Origin: JAQVWU01 sp964628455
GTDB taxonomy: Bacteria > Bacillota > Clostridia > Oscillospirales > CAG-272
DNA: 7,535 bases
Assembly: GCA_964628455.1 (NCBI GenBank)
Contig: CAZVPD010000169.1
Coordinates: 1-7,535, forward strand
Direction of reading: 5' to 3'
Shown piece by piece: positions 1 to 5,434 of this stretch. The notes under the pieces were generated by a model, which was not told the DNA's origin, did not search any database, and was given only the letters and a program-made list of their open reading frames with translations. The stretch's first letter is position 1; every line of letters starts with the position of its first letter. Both the position numbers and the translations under genes were made by a program.

Positions 1-1
1 C

Positions 2-682
2 ACCTCGGGCGGGGACGCGGTCTGCCCGATGCAGACGGCGATGGGCTGCTTTTTCACCGGGCTTGAAGAGGGCAGGCTCAAGCTCAGGGCGCCCGACGAA
101 CGGCTTGCCGAAGCGAACGAAAAGCTTTACAGGCTGCTTTCGGACAAATCAATGACGTATAAGACGGGAGGTTCGTCCGATGTGCTCGAAAAAATGCTCG
201 GGACTTTCGCGGGCTCGAGGGCATTGTTCATGATCTACCGCCTCGACATGACCGAACAGGCTGTCATCCGCGAAATGGAAGGCTACGGCCTGCTTCCCCT
301 GCCCAAGCTCAACGAAGCGCAGGAGGAGTATATCGGCTCGGGCGGCTGCGATGTCGCCGCGATCCCGGCGGGCGTCAGGGACAGCGAAATGTCGGCCGTC
401 ATCTGCGACGCGCTCAGTTCCTACGGCTATTACGACGTGCTGCCGAAGTATTACGACACCGTTCTGGCCTATAAGTATACGCGCGACGAAAATTCGATCC
501 GGATGCTCGATTACATATGCAAGAATATCTACACGGACCCGGCGGTGACTTTCGCCAAAATGCTGGACGGTATCTATTATCAGACCGGGACGGAAACGTT
601 CGTCTCGAATTTCGAATCGAAGATCGAATCGCTGAACAAAAGGCTGTCCGACGCGCTCGACACACTCGGTCAGGAATCCTGA
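2..682 (+). CDS. Solute-binding lipoprotein-like protein, C-terminal part (5' end outside window)
   Basis: The reading frame is open from the first complete codon at position 2, so the gene starts upstream of the window; the ATG at 29 is internal. It ends with TGA at 680-682, leaving about 226 residues. It is a paralogue of the lipoprotein encoded at 2578-4065. Both share an 'LPLPK/ISWPK..NQEE/AQEE(Y/F)' stretch and a block near the C-terminus: YYDTVLAYKYTRDENSIRML here against YYDVALTYKYMRDEESVEML there, followed by a tail rich in Lys, Glu and Leu. By that homology it is the C-terminal lobe of an extracellular substrate-binding protein for an ABC importer, probably anchored as a lipoprotein, although its signal peptide lies outside the window. 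The ligand is unknown; sugars or oligosaccharides are the usual ligands of such proteins. Codon use is GC-rich, like 2578-4065 and unlike the genes that follow. Family assignment is fairly sure, exact role is not. Confidence 0.8.
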   Translation, partial: TSGGDAVCPMQTAMGCFFTGLEEGRLKLRAPDERLAEANEKLYRLLSDKSMTYKTGGSSDVLEKMLGTFAGSRALFMIYRLDMTEQAVIREMEGYGLLPLPKLNEAQEEYIGSGGCDVAAIPAGVRDSEMSAVICDALSSYGYYDVLPKYYDTVLAYKYTRDENSIRMLDYICKNIYTDPAVTFAKMLDGIYYQTGTETFVSNFESKIESLNKRLSDALDTLGQES

Positions 683-740
683 GAACGGATATTCCGATTC
701 ATCAAGGCTCCGGGACTTTTCCGGTATAAAACAGACAAAT

Positions 741-770
741 ATCCGCTCCATACCGCATTGTGCGGATTTT
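741..770 (+). terminator. Possible weak terminator after the binding-protein gene
   Basis: CCGCA (753-757) pairs with TGCGG (761-765) across a TTG loop and is followed by ATTTT (766-770). An alternative outer pairing joins ATCCGC (741-746) with GCGGAT (762-767). The stem is short and the U-run brief, so termination may be inefficient. Its place, about 60 nt after the stop at 682 and just before a new promoter, fits a terminator. The rest of 683-791 shows nothing else recognisable. Confidence 0.4.
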
Positions 771-791
771 ACAGAAATTCATAAAAAACAC

Positions 792-820
792 TTGATTTTC
801 ACCGGAAAAAGCAGTATTAT
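792..820 (+). promoter_or_regulatory. Promoter of the abiE-type cassette
   Basis: A -35 box TTGATT (792-797) is separated by 17 nt from a -10 box TATTAT (815-820), matching the TTGACA/TATAAT consensus at 4 and 5 of 6 positions. Transcription would start around 824-827, leaving a leader of only about 13-16 nt that begins at the ribosome binding site AGGTGG (827-832). The surrounding DNA is very AT-rich. Confidence 0.7.
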
Positions 821-839
821 AGCATTAGGTGGTGAAAAT
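795..839. promoter_or_regulatory. Inverted repeat around the cassette promoter, probable AbiEi operator
   Basis: ATTTTCACC (795-803) and GGTGAAAAT (831-839) form a perfect 9-bp inverted repeat with a 27-nt gap and a centre near 817, inside the -10 box. The left arm overlaps the -35 box; the right arm overlaps the end of the ribosome binding site and reaches the base before the start codon. The left arm lies upstream of the predicted transcription start, so it cannot act as an mRNA hairpin, which favours a protein-binding DNA site. AbiEi antitoxins are known to repress their own operon through inverted repeats in the promoter, so AbiEi binding is the natural inference. Confidence 0.6.
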
Positions 840-1481
840 ATGATAAAAACTACGGCTATGCTGACTGAAGAACTGAAGGAATATGTGAATCCGGCGGCTA
901 AGATACGCCGGCTTGCCGTTGAAGGGAAGCTCTTTCCCGTTGTCAGGGGATTATATGAAACGGACGGAAATATTCCCGGATATTATCTTGCGCCGGTCAT
1001 ATACGGGCCCTCTTATCTTTCTTTCGAATTTGCTCTGGCTTATTATTCCCTTATACCCGAAGAGGCAGTTCATTTCACTTCGGCAACATTCGAAAAGAAA
1101 AAGACGAAGAGATTTAAAACACCCTTCGGTTTGTTTACCTATCGGGATGTGCCGGGCGAAGCATATCCTTTTGGGGTCGTTTTCAGGTCTGAAAACGGTT
1201 ACGGATTTGCGATTGCGACTCCCGAGAAAGCGATCTGCGACATGCTGTATACCGTTTCACCGGTAAGGAATAAAATAGGACTGGAGCAGCTGCTGTTTTT
1301 TGATTTGAGAATCGACAAAGCAGAATTCTTTCGCCTGATTGCGGCGGATTTACTCGGGATAGCGGGAAAGTATCATACACAGAATCATAAACTGCTGCAG
1401 GCTTATCTGAAAAGGAGCATAAAAAATGGACCGGATGATCGAACAGATGCTTCGTCAGTACAATACGCAGACACCTTATGA
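840..1481 (+). CDS. abiEi: AbiEi-family antitoxin / transcriptional autoregulator (type IV TA)
   Basis: This 213-residue protein fits the antitoxin partner of AbiE type IV systems, which antagonises the toxin without known direct binding and represses its own operon. The N-terminal part (about 5-42) has the family's winged-helix look: a Tyr-x-Asn-Pro-x-x-Lys-Ile-x-Arg-Leu stretch, then Glu-Gly-Lys-Leu and VVRGLYET. The middle carries the GPSYLSFEFAL segment (57-67), HFTSAT (78-83), a basic KKKTKRFKTPFG stretch (86-97) and ATPEKAICDMLY (126-137), all typical of AbiEi-like proteins. The ATG at 840 is chosen because AGGTGG (827-832) lies 7 nt upstream; a TTG at 792 in the same frame lies inside the -35 box. 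The last 19 codons overlap the toxin gene, so the tail (about 195-213) is probably a frame by-product rather than a conserved domain. The gene is clearly more AT-rich than the flanking binding-protein genes, which suggests transfer. Confidence 0.87.
   Translation: MIKTTAMLTEELKEYVNPAAKIRRLAVEGKLFPVVRGLYETDGNIPGYYLAPVIYGPSYLSFEFALAYYSLIPEEAVHFTSATFEKKKTKRFKTPFGLFTYRDVPGEAYPFGVVFRSENGYGFAIATPEKAICDMLYTVSPVRNKIGLEQLLFFDLRIDKAEFFRLIAADLLGIAGKYHTQNHKLLQAYLKRSIKNGPDDRTDASSVQYADTL
1411..1417 (+). promoter_or_regulatory. Ribosome binding site of abiEii inside abiEi
   Basis: AAAGGAG lies 8 nt before the ATG at 1426, within the coding sequence of the upstream antitoxin gene. It is stronger than the antitoxin's own AGGTGG and fixes the toxin start at 1426, so the 56-nt gene overlap is real rather than an over-called start. 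Confidence 0.8.
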
Positions 1482-2292
1482 TAAAAAGAATATCATCAAA
1501 GAAATTATACAGGAAATCGTGCTCTGCGGACTCGGCAGAGCGGGTTTTTTCAGAACTGCCGCTTTTTACGGGGGGACGGCGCTCCGGATTTTTTACGGGC
1601 TTGACAGGTTCTCCGAGGATCTGGACTTCTCTTTAAAAACGTCTGATTCATCTTTTGACATCTCCGCATTTCAGCCGGTTCTTGAAAAAGAAATCCGTTC
1701 CTACGGTCTTTATTTTAAAATGGAAGTAAAAGAAAAATCATTTGATTCCGATATTAAGTCCGCATTCCTGAAAGGCAATACCAAAGAACATCTGCTTTTA
1801 TTTTATCCGGACGGGAAACTCGCGGACTCTGTCGGTTCGAATGAGCTTATAAAAGTTAAGATCGAAGTGGATACGAATCCCCCGCCGTATGCCGCTTTCG
1901 AAACGAAATTCAGATTGCTTCCGATCCCGTTTGAAATTACGCTTTACGACAAACCTTCGCTTTTTGCCGGAAAAATTCACGCTGTTATCTGCAGAACCTG
2001 GAAAAACCGTGTCAAGGGCAGAGATCTGTATGATTATGTGTTCTATCTGTCCGGAAACACAGCGGTGAATCTTAAACATCTTCATGCGCGGCTTGCACAG
2101 TCCGGCTATATTCCCGAAGATAAATTGATATCGATCGGTGAAGCAAAAGAAATGCTCCGAAAACGCTTTGAAAACATCGATTACGTTCAGGCAAAGCTCG
2201 ATGTTTTGCCTTTCATAAAAAATTCGGATGCGCTTGATATATGGAGTGCGGACTTTTTTATCGGAATAACGGAATCTCTTAAAGAAAATTAA
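1426..2292 (+). CDS. abiEii: AbiEii/AbiGii-family nucleotidyltransferase toxin
   Basis: This 288-residue protein is a full-length member of the AbiEii toxin family, a DNA polymerase beta-like nucleotidyltransferase fold. Motif I is YGGTALRIFYG (48-58) followed by R61-F-S-E-D65-L-D67, where the two Asp residues are the expected metal ligands. KVKIEVD (143-149) followed by TNPP gives the second conserved block, with D149 the likely third acidic residue. AGKIHAVICR (181-190) and GRDLYDY (198-204) give the Lys and Arg-Asp-Leu-x-Asp motifs of the family. All core residues are present, so the toxin is probably active. Studied AbiEii proteins bind GTP and stop growth, and the related MenT toxins add nucleotides to tRNA 3' ends; the target of this one is unknown. 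It follows the antitoxin with a 56-nt overlap, implying co-transcription and possible translational coupling. AT-rich base use matches the antitoxin. Confidence 0.92.
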   Translation: MDRMIEQMLRQYNTQTPYDKKNIIKEIIQEIVLCGLGRAGFFRTAAFYGGTALRIFYGLDRFSEDLDFSLKTSDSSFDISAFQPVLEKEIRSYGLYFKMEVKEKSFDSDIKSAFLKGNTKEHLLLFYPDGKLADSVGSNELIKVKIEVDTNPPPYAAFETKFRLLPIPFEITLYDKPSLFAGKIHAVICRTWKNRVKGRDLYDYVFYLSGNTAVNLKHLHARLAQSGYIPEDKLISIGEAKEMLRKRFENIDYVQAKLDVLPFIKNSDALDIWSADFFIGITESLKEN

Positions 2293-2295
2293 AAC

Positions 2296-2328
2296 AACGG
2301 ACGGTGCAGCGGATGTGCCGTCCGTTTT
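2296..2328 (+). terminator. Rho-independent terminator of the abiE-type cassette
   Basis: AACGGACGG (2296-2304) pairs perfectly with CCGTCCGTT (2318-2326). The helix can continue inward through two G-U pairs and two Watson-Crick pairs (TGCA 2305-2308 with TGTG 2314-2317) to a five-base GCGGA loop. The right arm runs into TTTT (2325-2328). It begins 4 nt after the toxin stop codon and closes the cassette as an independent transcription unit. Confidence 0.85.
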
Positions 2329-2378
2329 CGTTCCGCGGGACCGTCATACTGCACAAATATCAGGGGTTTTATTCGGCG

Positions 2379-2407
2379 TTGACAGGGGACTTTGCCTGTG
2401 CTATAAT
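2379..2407 (+). promoter_or_regulatory. Promoter P1 of the lipoprotein gene (perfect consensus, extended -10)
   Basis: TTGACA (2379-2384), a 17-nt spacer and TATAAT (2402-2407) match the vegetative sigma factor consensus at all 12 positions, and TG at 2399-2400 adds an extended -10 motif. Transcription would start near 2414, giving a leader of about 165 nt to the ATG at 2578. A small inverted repeat, ACAGG (2382-2386) with CCTGT (2395-2399), fills the spacer and could be a repressor site, since such a strong promoter is usually held in check. Confidence 0.85.
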
Positions 2408-2420
2408 AAATGAAAGGGAC

Positions 2421-2443
2421 CGGAATTTTACGGTATTTTCGGC
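2421..2443. repeat. 10-bp phased direct repeat between promoters P1 and P2
   Basis: CGGAATTTTA (2421-2430) and CGGTATTTTC (2431-2440), followed by a third CGG (2441-2443), repeat every 10 bp, close to one helical turn. The array ends 7 nt before the -35 box of P2 and lies downstream of the expected P1 start. It could be an activator site or an AT-rich upstream element for P2. It could also be chance in a short stretch. Confidence 0.4.
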
Positions 2444-2450
2444 TTGCGTA

Positions 2451-2479
2451 TTGACAGGCAGAGAAGAATGTGTTATCAT
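2451..2479 (+). promoter_or_regulatory. Promoter P2 of the lipoprotein gene (extended -10)
   Basis: TTGACA (2451-2456), a 17-nt spacer and TATCAT (2474-2479) form a second promoter exactly 72 nt downstream of P1, again with an extended -10 TG (2471-2472). Both promoters begin TTGACAGG and carry TGTG(C/T)TAT(A/C)AT at the -10, so one may be a copy of the other. Start is expected near 2486, leader about 92 nt. It also rules out a GTG at 2470 as a P2-driven start codon. Confidence 0.75.
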
Positions 2480-2500
2480 TTTCGGAACCGGATATGAACG

Positions 2501-2516
2501 GCCGCCCGGACGGCGG
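2501..2516 (+). other. GC-rich hairpin in the lipoprotein mRNA leader
   Basis: CCGCC (2502-2506) pairs with GGCGG (2512-2516) over a five-base loop. TTTT follows only at 2521-2524, after AGCG, so it is a poor terminator. It may stabilise the mRNA or be incidental. I see no riboswitch architecture in 2414-2577. Confidence 0.3.
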
Positions 2517-2577
2517 AGCGTTTTCCCGCAAACCTCGTCTTCGGACAAATAAATCACGAACGAAAGGTTTCATAACT

Positions 2578-4065
2578 ATGAAAAGATCCGCACAGGCACT
2601 GATTCTGGTCATACTGATGGCGGCGGGGTTTATCGTCACCTCGTGCGCCGCTCCGGCCGATGACACCGCTTCGACCTCCGCCGGGACCATAGCGGAGATC
2701 ACCGAAGAGGAAGCCACCACCGAGCTTCAGCCGAACATCCCCGAAGGCCTTGATTTCGCGGGCGAGGACTTCCTGTTCCTCGTTTCGAGCGCCAGCGACA
2801 CCAACGGAGTCGACTGGGTGACCTATGACATCTGGGTCGAAAACGAAAACGGCGAGGCCGTCAACGACGCCGTCTTCGCGCGCAACTTATACCTCAAGGA
2901 AAAATACAACGTCAACATCAAGCAGACCGACTCGGGGGGGTCGACCACCCTGGCCCTGACGCAGAAGTCGGTCAAGGCGGGCAGCGACGATTATGACGCG
3001 GTCATCACCAACATCGCCGCGGGCGGCACCCTCGCGCAGAGCGGTATGATCTACAACCTCTACGACGTGAACTACATCGACCTGTCGATGCCCTGGTGGG
3101 ACCAGCGCGCGGTCGAGGATTTATCCATCGGCGGCAAGGTATATTACGCCACCGGAGACGTCACCGTGATCAACAACGACGCCACCTGGGTCCTGATGTT
3201 CTCGAAAAAGCTCGCAGCGGACAACAACATCGGCAACCTCTATGATTTCGTGCGCAGCGGTAAATGGACCTTCGACATGATGCTCGAGCGCATGAAGATC
3301 GTCGCGCGCGACGTCAACGGCGACGGCAAAATGGGTTATGACGAGGATATCTACGGCTTCGCCACCCACGGAAGTTCGGGCCCCGGCCTCATGTACGCGT
3401 CGGGCGAAAAGATCACGAAGAAGGACGCCGAGGGATATCCTGCGCTCGCGGTCGACCTCGACCGTATGCAGGGGGTCGTCGAACTGGCCGGAAAGATCCT
3501 TTCGGACGGAAACATCACCTTCACCCTTTCGCAGCACGGCAACACCACGGACGAACTCCGCTTCCTCTTTGAGGAAGGCCGTTCGCTCTTCTTCGGCGAG
3601 GTCATGCAGTGCATCACGCGCATGAGGGCGTCCGAAAACGATTTCGGACTGATCTCCTGGCCGAAATACGATGAAAATCAGGAAGAATTCTACAACCACG
3701 TCCACAGCACCGCCGGAAAGATCGTCTGCATACCGCTGACCCAGCCCGACCTCGAGTTTGCGGGCGCGGTCGTCGAAGCGTTCGCGGCGAAATCAAGGTC
3801 CACCCTCACGGTAGCCTATTACGACGTGGCGCTGACATACAAATACATGCGCGACGAGGAATCGGTCGAGATGCTCGATATCGTGCTCGCGACCCGCTGC
3901 TATGACCTCGGCTATATGTACGACTGGGGCGGCATGTGCTCCTCTATTTACAACCTTATCATCAGCGGAAAGCCGGACCTCGCCTCCACCTACGACAAGA
4001 AACTCCCCGCTTTCGAAAAAGCGCTGGACAAGACGATCACCGCCTACATGGAAAACGCGAGCTGA
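2578..4065 (+). CDS. Extracellular solute-binding lipoprotein of an ABC importer
   Basis: This 495-residue protein starts with a lipoprotein signal peptide: basic MKR, a hydrophobic core (about 7-20) and lipobox VTSC with the lipidated Cys at 23. A Thr/Glu/Ala-rich linker (about 24-48) precedes the binding domain, as in membrane-anchored binding proteins of Gram-positive bacteria. The body resembles sugar-type solute-binding proteins: YDAVITNIAAGG, PWWDQ (W173, W174), an EF-hand-like loop DVNGDGKMGYDED (245-257) that could bind calcium, and YYDVALTYKYMRDEESVEML beginning at Y414. It should capture a ligand outside the cell and hand it to a permease, but no importer membrane or ATPase gene lies nearby. 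Ligand unknown; carbohydrate is a family-based guess. The start at 2578 is favoured over the in-frame GTG at 2470 because it begins the signal peptide and has AAAGG (2563-2567) 10 nt upstream. It is monocistronic, with two promoters and its own terminator, and is a paralogue of the gene ending at 682. Confidence 0.88.
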   Translation: MKRSAQALILVILMAAGFIVTSCAAPADDTASTSAGTIAEITEEEATTELQPNIPEGLDFAGEDFLFLVSSASDTNGVDWVTYDIWVENENGEAVNDAVFARNLYLKEKYNVNIKQTDSGGSTTLALTQKSVKAGSDDYDAVITNIAAGGTLAQSGMIYNLYDVNYIDLSMPWWDQRAVEDLSIGGKVYYATGDVTVINNDATWVLMFSKKLAADNNIGNLYDFVRSGKWTFDMMLERMKIVARDVNGDGKMGYDEDIYGFATHGSSGPGLMYASGEKITKKDAEGYPALAVDLDRMQGVVELAGKILSDGNITFTLSQHGNTTDELRFLFEEGRSLFFGEVMQCITRMRASENDFGLISWPKYDENQEEFYNHVHSTAGKIVCIPLTQPDLEFAGAVVEAFAAKSRSTLTVAYYDVALTYKYMRDEESVEMLDIVLATRCYDLGYMYDWGGMCSSIYNLIISGKPDLASTYDKKLPAFEKALDKTITAYMENAS

Positions 4066-4079
4066 ACGCGGCATAAAGA

Positions 4080-4115
4080 AAAGCAGTACGGCGCCTCCGG
4101 GCGCCGTACTGCTTT
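4080..4115 (-). terminator. Terminator hairpin of the minus-strand ABC operon (possibly bidirectional)
   Basis: The 4080-4095 arm pairs with 4100-4115 in a perfect 16-bp stem closed by TCCG (4096-4099); as read on the + strand, C(UCCG)G is a stable UNCG-type tetraloop. On the minus strand the stem is followed by TTTTCTTT, a good U-run, so it best serves the operon ending at 4160. On the + strand only the TTT inside the stem follows, so it may help end the lipoprotein transcript but is not ideal alone. Confidence 0.85.
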
Positions 4116-4117
4116 AT

Positions 4118-4161
4118 AGAGAACTCAAAGAGTTCAGAGAACTCTGCGGAGTTCTCTTTTT
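4118..4161 (+). terminator. Terminator of the lipoprotein gene, with a duplicated arm
   Basis: AGAGAACTC (4136-4144) pairs with GAGTTCTCT (4149-4157) across TGCG, another UNCG-type tetraloop, and runs into TTTTT (4157-4161): a classic + strand terminator. Just upstream GAACTC (4121-4126) pairs with GAGTTC (4130-4135) across AAA. AGAGAACTC occurs twice (4118-4126 and 4136-4144), so the final right arm can pair with either copy. The last bases touch the stop codon of the convergent gene at 4160-4162. Confidence 0.82.
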
Positions 4162-4387
4162 ACGGGGCTGTCACCGCGCCGAAGACGAACAGGAAGATCC
4201 CCGCGGCCAGGACGACAACGGCTGCGACGAGGCATATTTTCGCGGCGGTTTCGTCCTTCATGTTTTTGCCCAGCTTCATTTTTACGATTTTCAGCAGGCC
4301 GGGGGCTTTTTTAATGCCGCCGAAATAGCCGACGAGCAGCGCGTACAGGACGCACGCGATGCCGCCCAGAAGATAACCGATCCCCAT
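4160..4387 (-). CDS. Small two-helix membrane protein, last gene of the ABC exporter operon
   Basis: This 75-residue protein is not a family I recognise. It has two hydrophobic segments (about 3-23 and 50-71) joined by a strongly basic loop (KK at 26-27, then KIVKMKLGKNMK at 33-44). This suggests a hairpin membrane protein with the loop in the cytoplasm and both ends outside. A ribosome binding site AAAGGAG (+ strand 4398-4404) lies 10 nt before the ATG at 4387, supporting a real gene. It begins 29 nt after the stop of the second permease, points the same way and ends right at the convergent terminator cluster, so it is very likely co-transcribed with the transporter. It could be an accessory subunit or stabiliser of the exporter, or an unrelated small membrane protein carried in the same transcript; the sequence does not decide. 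Confidence 0.75.
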   Translation of the reverse strand: MGIGYLLGGIACVLYALLVGYFGGIKKAPGLLKIVKMKLGKNMKDETAAKICLVAAVVVLAAGIFLFVFGAVTAP

Positions 4388-4416
4388 GGTTTTTATACTC
4401 CTTTCACGAACAGTAT

Positions 4417-5418
4417 TCAGCTCAGGCCTTTACGCAGTTTCGGAAGCGCCAGCAGGTAAACGCCCGCGGAGAGCGCGATGACCATGCCGGTGCAGAGCAG
4501 CACATCCGGCCATCCGGCCGTTTTGGACAGGATCGCCATGTTGGCCCTGTAGGACCAGTAGAAGGGGGACCAGTACAGGACCCACTGCCACTTGTCGGCG
4601 AGGAGCTCGTAGCCGGCGACCGATACCGCGACCGGCAGCAGCATCATCTTGACGTTGCCCGCCGCTTCGATCAGGTCGCTGCTCGCAAGGCCCTGAAGGA
4701 AGCCGACGACGACCGACAGGATCATGGACGAGAGTCCGACAAGAAGGATCATGAGCCAGTTGATGTCCCCGTAGCCGGTGATCAGGAGCCCGGCGGTGAT
4801 GCCGGCAAGGGCCGTCAGGCTGCCGAAGAGGCTTTTGCCCGCGACAAAGCCCGTCTGCGACAGGGGGGTGACGTTGACCGCATTGATGGTGTTTTCCGTC
4901 TTCTCTTCCACGATGCCGATGGCGATCAGCATGCCCGCGAGCATGACGGTCATCGAGATCATCATGTTGACGAGCATCGTTTTCAGCGGGGGGACCGTGA
5001 GTCCGAAGGATCTCAGGCTCGCGGAGGACTGCTCCGCCGAAGCGCCCGTCTCATACAGCGCACCGAGCAGGGTGACGTATTCCGCGACGAATGCCGGTTC
5101 GCTGCCCTCGACGACGATCTCATATCCGCCGTCGGTCGGGACCAGCGCCGCGGCATGGTCGCGCCCGCGGACGCGTTCTTCGAGCTCCTCCGTGCCGTCG
5201 GACAGTTCGACCCGGGCGAACTGACGCATATAGGCGATATGCTCCGGCGCGTCGCTCCCGGACATCGCGACCGTCACCGTCGTGTCGCCGATGCCCGGCG
5301 CGAAGAGCACGACGGCCAGGGCGAGGATGACCGGAGCGAACATGATGTAGGCGCCCATAAAATCCCGCCTTGAAGTTTTGAAATCCTTGAGCAGGACAAA
5401 AAATATTTTTCTGATCAT
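4417..5418 (-). CDS. ABC-2 type transporter permease (second permease of the pair)
   Basis: This 333-residue membrane protein has the ABC-2 exporter layout: a cytoplasmic N-terminus with basic residues, helix 1 (about 22-42), an extracytoplasmic loop of roughly 100 residues (43-146), then five helices (about 147-170, 193-216, 219-242, 256-274, 305-325). Between helices 2 and 3 lies EEKTENTINAVNVTPLSQTG (171-190), matching the E-(E/K)-x-x-x-T-(I/L)-(N/E)-A-x-x-V-T-P signature of ABC-2 permeases, which touches the ATPase. The start is supported by GGAGG (+ strand 5427-5431) 8 nt before the ATG at 5418. It follows the larger permease by 41 nt, a gap holding a CTTT tetranucleotide repeat, and precedes the small membrane gene. 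With its partner and the ATPase it probably forms a heteromeric exporter; drugs, peptides, lipids or ions are all possible substrates. Confidence 0.88.
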   Translation of the reverse strand: MIRKIFFVLLKDFKTSRRDFMGAYIMFAPVILALAVVLFAPGIGDTTVTVAMSGSDAPEHIAYMRQFARVELSDGTEELEERVRGRDHAAALVPTDGGYEIVVEGSEPAFVAEYVTLLGALYETGASAEQSSASLRSFGLTVPPLKTMLVNMMISMTVMLAGMLIAIGIVEEKTENTINAVNVTPLSQTGFVAGKSLFGSLTALAGITAGLLITGYGDINWLMILLVGLSSMILSVVVGFLQGLASSDLIEAAGNVKMMLLPVAVSVAGYELLADKWQWVLYWSPFYWSYRANMAILSKTAGWPDVLLCTGMVIALSAGVYLLALPKLRKGLS

Positions 5419-5434
5419 GAGTGCTTCCTCCCTT

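Noticed and set aside
149..751. Minus-strand open frame of 200 codons opposite the left-edge gene
   Set aside because: The + strand frame has clear homology to the second binding protein, so this is a shadow frame.
764..2431. Similar strings GGATTTTAC (764-772) and GGAATTTTAC (2422-2431) on the two sides of the AbiE islet as possible target-site duplication
   Set aside because: They differ by an inserted base, are AT-rich and not at clear islet boundaries; chance similarity is more likely.
2470..2577. N-terminal extension of the lipoprotein from GTG at 2470
   Set aside because: It begins upstream of the -10 box of promoter P2 (2474-2479) and would place 36 polar residues before the signal peptide. 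The ATG at 2578 gives a correct signal peptide and has a ribosome binding site.
2414..2577. Riboswitch or attenuator in the lipoprotein leader
   Set aside because: Only one short GC-rich hairpin is visible, with no good U-run and no alternative antiterminator pairing or known aptamer core.
2289..2720. Minus-strand open frame of 143 codons over the intergenic region before the lipoprotein gene
   Set aside because: It spans the cassette terminator, both promoters and the signal-peptide region of the lipoprotein; no motif or start signal supports it.
3121..3705. Minus-strand open frame of 194 codons inside the lipoprotein gene
   Set aside because: It mirrors the codon bias of the lipoprotein gene, has no convincing ribosome binding site and no recognisable motif.
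3902..4459. + strand open frame running out of the lipoprotein gene through the terminators
   Set aside because: It overlaps the end of the lipoprotein gene, crosses three hairpins and is antisense to the small membrane gene; its sequence is low-complexity and lacks a start signal.
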